A stretch of DNA of 64,000 nucleotides from Bradyrhizobium manausense (GTDB taxonomy: Bacteria; Pseudomonadota; Alphaproteobacteria; Rhizobiales; Xanthobacteraceae), in contig NZ_JAFCKB010000026.1 of NCBI RefSeq assembly GCF_018130615.1, forward strand, positions 53,542 through 117,541, in the 5' to 3' direction. A program made the translations under genes and the position numbers. Below are positions 18,046-25,258 of the stretch, piece by piece; the stretch's first letter is position 1; each line of letters begins with the position of its first letter. The notes under the pieces are model-generated. The model saw only the letters and a list, made by a program, of their open reading frames with translations, was not told the DNA's origin and did not search any database.

Positions 18046-19974
18046 ATGAAGACCCAGATCATCGAAGAGCTCGGACAAGGCGGCATGCTGCTGCCAACGC
18101 TGGTGGCGGAAGGGCTGGCCGCCAACGACCGCATCAAGGTGCGGATGAGTGCGCTCCAGGCGGCGGCCCAGCATGCGCAGGAACCCGGTCGGGCCGCCAG
18201 CGAGCTTGCAGTCGAGAGCCGCGCCGCCGGCATTGCGCCTGCCGCGATCGCAACGCTGATCAGCGGCGCCCATCTGGTCGGGCAGTCCCGCCTCGCGGCG
18301 CCGAACCTCGCCAAGCTGATGAAGGAGATCCAGGACGACGCTGCGGCAATGATCCGCGCCGTCAGCGCCGGCATGCCTGCCGAAGGCGAGAAAACGAACG
18401 CTCGGCTGACGACGATCCGGAGCGCAGGCCTGCTCGATGCCACCAACGAAATCGACCTCTCCCGCATTGCCCGTCTGACCGGCGTCGCCGAGTCAGCCGG
18501 CGACAGCCTCCATCGCCTGGTGATGGATCTGCACAAGGCACTGAACAAGCTTGCCGCGAACTGCGCGGAGGAAACGCTCGACGGCGCCCACGTATTCGGT
18601 CTGCACAACGAGGACCGCAGCGCGGTCGAGGCCTTCATGAAGGGGCTCAACCAGACGCGCGGGCTGAAGTTCAATCACCCCGGCCTCGACACCATGGCGA
18701 CGCGCTCGGGCGGCCGGCTCCTGATCCAGAATGATATCGGCACCACGGACGCCCATGTCGTGGTGATCGCGGTCAAGAGGAATGCGGTCACCGTCACCTA
18801 CACCGACGTGCATCTGGTGCGGGCAAAATTCTTCATCTCGCTGTTCGACAAGTTCGACGCGACCTGGAGCGGGCTCGACCGTCACACCGCAGCCGGGCTT
18901 GGCGAAGACAATTCATTCTATCTCGTCACCGGCCAGTACCAGGCCGGTCACGCGGCGGATCGCAACGAATTCCTCGCCGCGGTGGGCGCTGCGCTGGTGT
19001 TCCTGATCGACTGGAACAAGGCGCGCAAGCTGCTGCGGACCTGGGTCGCCAAGGATGATGCCGCGCGCATCCTGGAATGGGCGGCGCGCCACCAGATCGG
19101 CCACCGCGCCTTCCTCGAACTCGGCGGCAATGAACTGCTGGGCTCGGCGGTCAGAAATGCCGCACCCGCCCGCATCGGCTTCGGCGAGCGGCTCGACCAG
19201 ACGCTCGGCCGCACCGCCGCGATCGATTTTCTGAAAGCGGCACTGCGCGCCTCCACCGAGGCGCTCCTCGCGGGTCGCTCGGTCAGGACGGTGCGCGACC
19301 AGATCGAAGCGGACCTGATGCGACACCTGGAGCGTGTCGACGGCGCCCTGCTCGCCGCCGTGCTGCGCCAGATCGGACTTGCCCATGATCTCGTCGCGGC
19401 AATCTCCCGGCATGTTGCGGCGCTGCGGGCCGGCCAGCCCGCCGACCGCAAGCAGCTGGCGCGGCGCTGCGGCGCGATCGAGCAGAAGGCTGACCGCATC
19501 GCTCTGGAAACCCGCAAGGAGATCGATCGGCTCAACGCCCGGCCGACGATCGGGCAGTTGATCGACCGCGTTGAAGAGGCCATCGACGAACTGGAGCAGG
19601 CCGCCTTCATCGCCTCCCTGATGCCCGAGCGGACCGACCCGTCACTGCTGGCCGCACTCGCCGAACTCTGCGCGGTCGCCATGACCGCGACAGAGGTCGC
19701 GGCCAGCGGCGTTGCCGCCGCGACCGACGTGCCGGAGGGACGGCGCGCGGATTCCGAGGATGCGCTGTTCGCGGTCACCCGCCTGATCGATACCGAGCAT
19801 GCGGCAGACAGCCAGGAGCGTACGACGACCGCACTGGTCTTCGGCGGCGGCTTCGACGTCGCGACCTCGCTCTCGGTCCTCGAGCTTGCACGTGCGATCG
19901 AACGCGCCACGGACCGCCTCGCCGGCTTCGGCCACTTGTTGCGCCGTCACATCATGATCGATCTCGCAGCCTAG
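18046..19974 (+). CDS. Unassigned protein with PhoU/DUF47-like C-terminal helical domain
   Basis: A 642-residue, largely helical soluble protein I cannot assign. The first ~190 residues are Ala-rich helices; the middle (~195-330) is a mixed domain with SGGRLLIQNDIGTTDAHVVVIAVKRNAVTVTYTDVHLVRAKFFISLFDKFDATW; the last ~200 residues resemble PhoU/DUF47 bundles, with EQKADRIALETRKEIDRL and DTEHAADSQERTTTAL .. ELARAIERATDRLAGFG carrying E-x3-D pairs used for metal in that fold. No signal peptide or membrane helix. ATG 18046 is preferred to TTG 18031. It lies 72 bp after ackA and 9 bp before the dikinase-like gene, which suggests a shared role in phosphoryl metabolism or its control; this is inference. 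Confidence 0.75.
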   Translation: MKTQIIEELGQGGMLLPTLVAEGLAANDRIKVRMSALQAAAQHAQEPGRAASELAVESRAAGIAPAAIATLISGAHLVGQSRLAAPNLAKLMKEIQDDAAAMIRAVSAGMPAEGEKTNARLTTIRSAGLLDATNEIDLSRIARLTGVAESAGDSLHRLVMDLHKALNKLAANCAEETLDGAHVFGLHNEDRSAVEAFMKGLNQTRGLKFNHPGLDTMATRSGGRLLIQNDIGTTDAHVVVIAVKRNAVTVTYTDVHLVRAKFFISLFDKFDATWSGLDRHTAAGLGEDNSFYLVTGQYQAGHAADRNEFLAAVGAALVFLIDWNKARKLLRTWVAKDDAARILEWAARHQIGHRAFLELGGNELLGSAVRNAAPARIGFGERLDQTLGRTAAIDFLKAALRASTEALLAGRSVRTVRDQIEADLMRHLERVDGALLAAVLRQIGLAHDLVAAISRHVAALRAGQPADRKQLARRCGAIEQKADRIALETRKEIDRLNARPTIGQLIDRVEEAIDELEQAAFIASLMPERTDPSLLAALAELCAVAMTATEVAASGVAAATDVPEGRRADSEDALFAVTRLIDTEHAADSQERTTTALVFGGGFDVATSLSVLELARAIERATDRLAGFGHLLRRHIMIDLAA

Positions 19975-19983
19975 GAGACCACC

Positions 19984-21597
19984 ATGCATATCGTCCGTAT
20001 CGGCGACGGCATAACTGAATTGCGCGGCGCCGAAGAGATCGGCGCCAAGGCCGCCAACCTCGCACGGATGGCGGCGCTGGGTCTGCCGGTGCCGCCTGCT
20101 TTCGTGCTGCCGGTCAAGCTCTGCGCGGACGTCATCGCCGGCCACGCCCATGCCGAACGTCATCTGCAAGAAGGTCTCAAGGAGGGAATCGCGTTCCTGG
20201 AAGATGCGACGGGAAAACGCTTTGGAGATCGACGCCAGCCGCTACTGGTCTCCGTACGTTCGGGCGCAGCGCGATCGATGCCGGGCATGCTCGACACCGT
20301 CCTCAATGTCGGCTGTACGCCGAATGCCGTGCACGGCCTGATCCGTGCGACCGGCCGGCCACGGCTTGCCTGGGATTGCCGGCGACGCTTCCTGGAGAGT
20401 TTTGGCGAGACCGTGCTCGGGCTCGATGCCGCCGCCTTCGCGGCCCGCATCTCGGAACTGGTCGGAGCCGAATGCGTCGACAGCGATCGCGAGCTCGACA
20501 GCGAAGCGCTGGAGCGGCTTGCCGGCGAAGAACAGGCGCTGGTCGAGGATCGTGCCGATGGCTGGCTCGACGATGCGGTCGCGCAGCTCGAAGCCGCGGC
20601 GAAGGCCGTCTACCGGTCGTGGATGAGCGAGCGGGCCCAGACCTATCGGAAACTCCAGCAGCTCGAAGGGCTCGAGGGCACCGCCGTCACCGTGCAGGCT
20701 ATGGTGTTCGGCAATGGCGGGCTGGCATCCGGCGCCGGCGTGGCATTCTCTCGCGACCCTTCGACGGGTGCTCCGCGCCCAATGATCGATCTCGTGCTGG
20801 ACGCACAGGGCGAAGACGTCGTGTCCGGGCGCCGAACCCCCGACACCGGGGACGCGATCGTGCGGACGCTGCCGGGAACTGAAGCCGAGCTTGGCGTCAT
20901 CCTGAAACGGCTCGAGCGTGAATTTTGCGACGTGCAGGATGTCGAGTTCACTGTCGAGGACGGCAAGGTGTGGCTCCTCCAGACGCGTGCGGCCAAGCGA
21001 ACGCCGCGTGCCGCGGTCAGGATCGCAATCGACCTCGTGCATGAGGGAGTGGTCACGAAGGACGAGGCGCTGGACCGGATCGCCGGGATTGACCTCGCCT
21101 CACTAGCCGTGACCTCACTGGTCGCTGCCGGCGAGCCGGCGGCGACCGGGATTGGAGCGTCCGGCGGCATCGGTGCCGGACGTGCAGTCTTCTCTTCCGA
21201 GAGCGCCCAGCGCCTGGCGGCCACGGGCGAGCCGGTGATCCTGCTGCGTCCCGATACCAGCACCGCCGATGTCGCGGGCTTCGCGGTGGCGGCCGGGATC
21301 GTCACGGCGGTCGGCGCGCGCACCTCGCATGCGGCGCTGGTGGCGCGACAGATGGGCAAACCATGCGTCGTTGGCTGTCGCGCGCTGAGGATTGATCCCG
21401 GCGCAAGCCGGGCACGGCTTGCCGATGCGACATTGTCGGAGGGCGACTGGATCACCATCGAGGGCGATGCGGGACAACTCTATCTCGGGCGATGCCAGAT
21501 CATGGAGACGCGGCCCGAAGCCGAGCTCGCGGAGATCGCAAGCTGGCAGTCGCAGAGCGTCGATCGTGGCCGGCCGACGCGCGCCGCTGCTCAGTGA
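19984..21597 (+). CDS. Two-domain pyruvate phosphate dikinase homologue lacking the PEP/pyruvate barrel
   Basis: A 537-residue protein closely matching the first two parts of pyruvate phosphate dikinase. Residues ~1-340 are the ATP-grasp domain, with GAKAANLARMAALGLPVPPAF, SVRSGAARSMPGMLDTVLNVG and LLQTRAAKRT. Residues ~390-505 are the phosphohistidine swivel domain with His449 in GARTSHAALVARQMGKPCV. Full-length enzymes continue ~350 residues with the PEP/pyruvate TIM barrel; here the frame ends in TGA after a short polar tail. It could phosphorylate His449 from ATP and Pi but needs another acceptor. It follows the PhoU-like gene by 9 bp, which makes that protein or its ligand an obvious candidate partner. 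Confidence 0.88.
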   Translation: MHIVRIGDGITELRGAEEIGAKAANLARMAALGLPVPPAFVLPVKLCADVIAGHAHAERHLQEGLKEGIAFLEDATGKRFGDRRQPLLVSVRSGAARSMPGMLDTVLNVGCTPNAVHGLIRATGRPRLAWDCRRRFLESFGETVLGLDAAAFAARISELVGAECVDSDRELDSEALERLAGEEQALVEDRADGWLDDAVAQLEAAAKAVYRSWMSERAQTYRKLQQLEGLEGTAVTVQAMVFGNGGLASGAGVAFSRDPSTGAPRPMIDLVLDAQGEDVVSGRRTPDTGDAIVRTLPGTEAELGVILKRLEREFCDVQDVEFTVEDGKVWLLQTRAAKRTPRAAVRIAIDLVHEGVVTKDEALDRIAGIDLASLAVTSLVAAGEPAATGIGASGGIGAGRAVFSSESAQRLAATGEPVILLRPDTSTADVAGFAVAAGIVTAVGARTSHAALVARQMGKPCVVGCRALRIDPGASRARLADATLSEGDWITIEGDAGQLYLGRCQIMETRPEAELAEIASWQSQSVDRGRPTRAAAQ

Positions 21598-22430
21598 ATC
21601 CCCGCAAAAATCTGGAAACACCCGATCGCAACCTCGATCACGATCAGCACCACCACCGCGATTTCGAGGCGCAGCGAGCGCTGGGTGTCGATGATGTCGG
21701 TGAGTGCATCGGCCGTCTCCGAGATGACCTTGAGCTTGCGCTCGAGCGTGTCGAGACGCTCCGTCAGCTCGTATTCGTCTTCCAGGCGCGCATAGAGGCG
21801 GTCGAGCTGAGGCTTTTCCCAGAGCGCGTCGGGCTTCTCGGCAACCGCGACGCGGCCGGCGACGCGCTGCTGGACGAGCAGCGCATTGCCGATCAGCTGA
21901 AGAATGCCCTTGCGCCGCCGCGACGTGCGGCCTTTCTCGGCGAGCTCCCGCGCAAAGGGTTCGATGACGTCGAAGACCGCAGCGACGCGCCGCTCGTCGC
22001 GCGCCAGCGACGTGCTCTTGGCGAGCGCGTCCGCGATCAGCAGCAGCCGCTCGTCGGAAAATTTCGACAGGCAGATCGGCCCGCCGGGTTGGATCGCTTC
22101 GGCATTCTCGTCGTGGCAAAGTTGCGCCTGCGCGGTCTCCTCCTCATAGGGGCTGAGCTCGCCGACCACGCGTGACTTGAGACCATCGATGAGGACCTTC
22201 TCCTCCGACGGCAGCAGCCCGATCAGCACCACGACGCCGTAGCGGAAGATCACGGCAAGGCCGCCATGGACGCGGAAGGCGGCTGGCGTCGAGGACACCA
22301 GCGCGCCGATCTCGAGGCCCGACGGGTTGATGCGTTCGCCCAACATCACGGCGCGGATCCGCAAGCTCGGCGCAGCGTCCGTCTTCGGCGATACCGGCGT
22401 CGCGGCAATGGGAAGCTGATCGGCGTTCAT
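21591..22430 (-). CDS. RMD1/DUF155-family protein with C-terminal membrane anchor
   Basis: A ~279-residue member of the RMD1 (DUF155) family, known from fungal and bacterial proteins of poorly defined role. The core contains FRYGVVVLIGLLPSEEKVLI, EEETAQAQLCHDENAEAIQP and LSKFSDERLLLIADALAKSTSLARDE, and one hydrophobic helix ends the protein (LEIAVVVLIVIEVAIGCFQIFAG), giving a tail-anchored topology. ATG 22430 is used; ATG 22439 is also possible. The stop overlaps the convergent dikinase-like gene by 7 bp. No functional link to that gene is implied by convergent orientation. Confidence 0.82.
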   Translation of the reverse strand: MNADQLPIAATPVSPKTDAAPSLRIRAVMLGERINPSGLEIGALVSSTPAAFRVHGGLAVIFRYGVVVLIGLLPSEEKVLIDGLKSRVVGELSPYEEETAQAQLCHDENAEAIQPGGPICLSKFSDERLLLIADALAKSTSLARDERRVAAVFDVIEPFARELAEKGRTSRRRKGILQLIGNALLVQQRVAGRVAVAEKPDALWEKPQLDRLYARLEDEYELTERLDTLERKLKVISETADALTDIIDTQRSLRLEIAVVVLIVIEVAIGCFQIFAGIH

Positions 22431-22761
22431 TGGACACATCCCGCTCTGCGCAACGGCGCTTGCACGTTTCCCATCTGCACGGTCCATGTGACACTGCTGT
22501 TGCAATCTTGCGGAACAGCCTTCACCCCGACGATATCGGTGGAGAAACGCCCCGTTTGAAGCTCACGAAACCGAAATTCGCCGAAACTTTCGGCAAGGTG
22601 AGGCCCCTGCGCGCGACATATTCGGCTGCGATGGGCCCGCGCCGGTTTACCATCGCACGCCGAGGCCCAGCCGAAAAGTTGCGCTCGGCAGCGCAGCATG
22701 TTTATGACAACATCATAACGCGTTACGCTTCTCCCGAATTGCGGACATCGAAGCCTCAATC
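22431..22761. other. 331-bp intergenic region with one small palindrome
   Basis: The region separates the leftward RMD1 gene from the rightward GT2 gene and should hold both promoters. Short open frames here have no RBS or family signature. The only structure noticed is a palindrome at 22702-22718, listed separately. Confidence 0.6.
22702..22718. promoter_or_regulatory. Palindrome TTATGA-N5-TCATAA before the GT2 gene
   Basis: Exact six-base arms TTATGA (22702-22707) and TCATAA (22713-22718) flank CAACA, 43 bp before the GT2 start codon. The AT-rich arms stand out from the GC-rich background and could be an operator; no regulator is linked to it. Confidence 0.35.
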
Positions 22762-23337
22762 ATGCTGAGCGTCATCATTCCGACCGAAGGCGTCGAGCAG
22801 ACCGCGGTCGCGACTCTGGCCGCGCTGGTACCCGGTGCCGCGGCGGGGATCATCAAGGAGGTGCTGCTGGTCGATGGCACGAGCAGCGGCGTCATCGAGC
22901 GCGTTGCCGACGTCGCCGGCTGCCGTTTCGTCGGCTGCGAGGGGTCCTCGCAAGGCGCGGCGCTCGCCGCGGGTGCGCGCGAGGCCCGTTCGCCCTGGCT
23001 GATGTTCCTCCCCGCCGGCGCGGTGCTGGACACCGGTTGGATCGAAGAGACCACCCAGTTCATCCAGGCCGTCGCGGCCAGCGGCCGGGATCGTGCGGCC
23101 GTGTTTCGCTATGCCCGTTCGCCTTACGCCGATACCGGGTTCCGCGACGTTCTCTGGTCCGTGGCACGCAAGCTGGTCGGCCCCCTCAGCGATCAGGGGC
23201 TCCTGATCGCGCGAGATCATTACGACAGGCTCGGCGGCTATCCGCCCCAGGCCCGTCGTTCCGAAGCGCGGCTACTCAGGCGGCTCGGCCGCTCCTCCCG
23301 GACGATGCTGCGCAGCCGGATCGTCATGGTCGCGTAA
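22762..23337 (+). CDS. Short family 2 glycosyltransferase-like protein
   Basis: A 191-residue protein with the GT-A fold start of GT2 enzymes: LSVIIPTEGVEQTAVATLAAL, EVLLVDGTSSGVIE, and SPWLMFLPAGAVLDTGWIEE in place of the usual D-x-D region. The Asp of the metal motif seems replaced (PAGAVLD), so activity is doubtful. It ends soon after a GLLIARDHYDRLGGYPP motif, which corresponds to the acceptor side of GT2 enzymes, and lacks membrane helices. The role is unknown. It is followed by the MarR-GNAT gene with its own palindromic control region. Confidence 0.75.
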   Translation: MLSVIIPTEGVEQTAVATLAALVPGAAAGIIKEVLLVDGTSSGVIERVADVAGCRFVGCEGSSQGAALAAGAREARSPWLMFLPAGAVLDTGWIEETTQFIQAVAASGRDRAAVFRYARSPYADTGFRDVLWSVARKLVGPLSDQGLLIARDHYDRLGGYPPQARRSEARLLRRLGRSSRTMLRSRIVMVA

Positions 23338-23344
23338 GCCCACC

Positions 23345-23390
23345 CAATACTTGCCAAAGTCAAATAATTATTTGACAATGGCAATTATTG
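23345..23390. promoter_or_regulatory. 46-bp nested palindromic operator of the MarR-GNAT gene
   Basis: The centre GTCAAATAATTATTTGAC (23359-23376) is a perfect 18-bp palindrome. It is flanked symmetrically by TTGCCA (23351-23356) and TGGCAA (23379-23384), and further out by CAATA (23345-23349) and TATTG (23386-23390). Only the AA spacers and one outer pair break symmetry. It ends 9 bp before the ATG, so it probably covers the promoter or RBS, fitting autorepression by the encoded MarR domain. Confidence 0.85.
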
Positions 23391-23399
23391 AGGTGTCCC

Positions 23400-24329
23400 A
23401 TGCCAATCGACGGTACCGACGGCCAGATCGCAGCGGTTCGCGCCTTCAACCGCTTCTACACCCGCAAGCTCGGCGTGCTCGACCAACATCTGGGAAATAG
23501 CCCGTTCTCACTCAGCGAGGCCCGCGTGCTCTACGAGCTCGCGCATCGCGACGACCTTGCGGCCAAGGAGATCGGAACCGAGCTCGGCCTCGACCCCGGC
23601 TATCTCAGTCGCATCGTCCAGAGCTTCGACGAAAAGGGACTGATCACGCGAAAGCCCTTGCCGGCAGATCGCAGGCAATACCAGCTCAGCCTCACCGCCA
23701 AGGGCCGACAGACCTTCGCCAGGCTGAATTTGAGCTCGCAGAATGAGATCGCCGCGATGCTGGCCGAGCTTTCCGCCGGCGATGCAACGCGACTCACGCA
23801 GGCGATGGCGACTATCGAGACCGTGCTGGAGCAAGGTCGAAGCCAACCTGCTTCCGTCGTGCTGCGCAGCCATCGCGTCGGGGACATGGGCTGGGTCATC
23901 GCCAAGCAAGGCGCCGCCTATGCCGCGGACTACAACTGGGACATCAGCTACGAGGCGCTGGTCGCCGAGATCTGCGCCCAGTTCATCCGGAACTACGACG
24001 CTGCGCGCGAGCACTGCTGGATCGCGGAAGTCGACGGCGAGCCGGTAGGCTCGATCTTTCTGGTCAAGGCCGCGGACGAGATCGCCAAGCTGCGCCTGTT
24101 GCAGGTGGAGAAGAGGGCGCGCGGACTCGGTGTCGGCCGCGCGCTGGTCCAGCAATGCATCCAGGGTGCGCGCGAGCGGGGCTACAAAAGGATGACGCTG
24201 TGGACGCAAAGCATCCTGGTGGCTGCGCGCGGCATCTACCGGAGCGCTGGATTCGAACTGGTCGCGACGAAGCCTCACCACAGCTTCGGGCACGATCTGG
24301 TCGGCGAGACCTGGGAACGGGATCTGTAG
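23400..24329 (+). CDS. MarR-type regulator fused to a GNAT acetyltransferase
   Basis: A 309-residue fusion. Residues ~10-150 are a MarR winged helix (NRFYTRKLGVLDQHL, LSEARVLYELA, AKEIGTELGLDPGYLSRIVQSFDEKGLITRKPLPADRRQYQ). Residues ~155-309 are a GNAT domain, with the acetyl-CoA loop VEKRARGLGVGRALVQQCIQGAR (a variant of RxxGxG/A) and YRSAGFELV. The ATG at 23400 is preferred to TTG 23388, which would lie in the operator. Fusions like this are known in rhizobia but their acetyl acceptor and effector are not established. The large palindrome directly upstream suggests autoregulation. It is monocistronic, followed by a repeat. Confidence 0.88.
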   Translation: MPIDGTDGQIAAVRAFNRFYTRKLGVLDQHLGNSPFSLSEARVLYELAHRDDLAAKEIGTELGLDPGYLSRIVQSFDEKGLITRKPLPADRRQYQLSLTAKGRQTFARLNLSSQNEIAAMLAELSAGDATRLTQAMATIETVLEQGRSQPASVVLRSHRVGDMGWVIAKQGAAYAADYNWDISYEALVAEICAQFIRNYDAAREHCWIAEVDGEPVGSIFLVKAADEIAKLRLLQVEKRARGLGVGRALVQQCIQGARERGYKRMTLWTQSILVAARGIYRSAGFELVATKPHHSFGHDLVGETWERDL

Positions 24330-24361
24330 CGATATCGCCATCAGCGGACTGCGCATGAATG

Positions 24362-24535
24362 CGCCCTCTCCCCTTGCGGGAGAGGGCCGCGCCGTCGGTC
24401 GATACAGCTCATTGAGGTGAGGGGTATGGCTCCGAGCACTTCGCGCGGATAGATACCCCTCATCCGGCGCTTCGCGCCACCTTCTCCCCGCATCCGCCTT
24501 CGCCGAGGCTTCGGCGGACATGAGGGGGAAGGGAA
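24362..24535. repeat. Dispersed repeat GCCCTCTCCCC..GGGAGAGGGC / CCCCTCATCCGGCGC, copy 1
   Basis: It begins with hairpin GCCCTCTCCCCTTGCGGGAG..AGGGC, continues GAGGTGAGGGGT, ACCCCTCATCCGGCGCTTCG..CCACCTTCTCCCC and ends TGAGGGGGAAGGG. A copy with the same order lies at 34958-35118. It separates convergent genes; the hairpin may help end transcription. Confidence 0.8.
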
Positions 24536-24543
24536 GAAAGCAG

Positions 24544-25107
24544 TTACACCGTCGCGCCTTGCGCCTTCGGCCTGCGCAGATGCTCATCGAGCCGCGGCAT
24601 GATCTCGACGAAATTGCAGGGGCGCGTGCGGTAGTCGAGTTGTGCGGCGAGGATGCCCTCCCAGCCGTCGCGGCAGGCGCCGGGGGAGCCGGGCAGGCAG
24701 AAGATGTAGGTCGCACCGGCGACGCCTGCGGTGGCGCGGCTCTGGATCGTCGAGGTGCCGATCTTGGCGTGGCTCAGCATGTGGAAGGCGATGGAGAAGC
24801 CGTCCATACGCTTCTCGAACAGCGGCTCGACCGCCTCCGGCGTGACGTCGCGGCCGGTGAAGCCGGTGCCGCCGGTGGTGATGATGACGTCGACGCCGGC
24901 CTCTGCAATCCAGCGGCGGATGACGGCGCGGATCGCCTCGACGTCGTCGGTGACGATCTCGCGCGCGGCGAGATGATGGCCGGCAGCCAGGAGCCGATCG
25001 ACGAGCGTCTGGCCGGATTTGTCATCGGCAAGCGCGCGCGTGTCCGAGACGGTGAGCACTGCGATGTTGAGCGGGATGAATTGTTTGGATTCGTCGATCG
25101 AGGCCAT
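24544..25107 (-). CDS. moaB: Molybdenum cofactor biosynthesis protein B (MoaB/Mog family)
   Basis: A 187-residue member of the MoaB/MogA family, which activates molybdopterin by adenylylation for molybdenum insertion. It shows LNIAVLTVSDTRALADDKSGQTL at the start, DVIITTGGTGFTGRDVTPEAVEPLFEK (molybdopterin-binding GGTG loop) and a late FCLPGSPGACRDGWEGIL. The start at 25107 (MASIDESKQF) is chosen because the longer frame overlaps a repeat. No other moa genes are adjacent. MoaB and Mog cannot be told apart with certainty from sequence, but length and the missing MoeA domain fit MoaB. Confidence 0.9.
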   Translation of the reverse strand: MASIDESKQFIPLNIAVLTVSDTRALADDKSGQTLVDRLLAAGHHLAAREIVTDDVEAIRAVIRRWIAEAGVDVIITTGGTGFTGRDVTPEAVEPLFEKRMDGFSIAFHMLSHAKIGTSTIQSRATAGVAGATYIFCLPGSPGACRDGWEGILAAQLDYRTRPCNFVEIMPRLDEHLRRPKAQGATV

Positions 25108-25137
25108 TTCGCTACACCTTCTCTCCCGCTCGCCGGC

Positions 25138-25184
25138 ATCATCCTTCGAGGCTCGCTGAAGAGGCGAGCACCTCAGGATGACGG
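25138..25184. repeat. Palindromic repeat CATCCTTCGAGGCTCGC..GCGAGCACCTCAGGATG
   Basis: The two halves are near-inverted copies around CTGAAGAG. It sits between moaB and the downstream metallopeptidase gene. Only one copy is in the window, but its form matches the other dispersed palindromes here. Confidence 0.55.
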
Positions 25185-25258
25185 CACTACTCCCGGATGC
25201 CCAGATGCGCAATCGCGCATCATATTTCAGCCTACGCAGCGCCCGGAGCGAAAGACCA

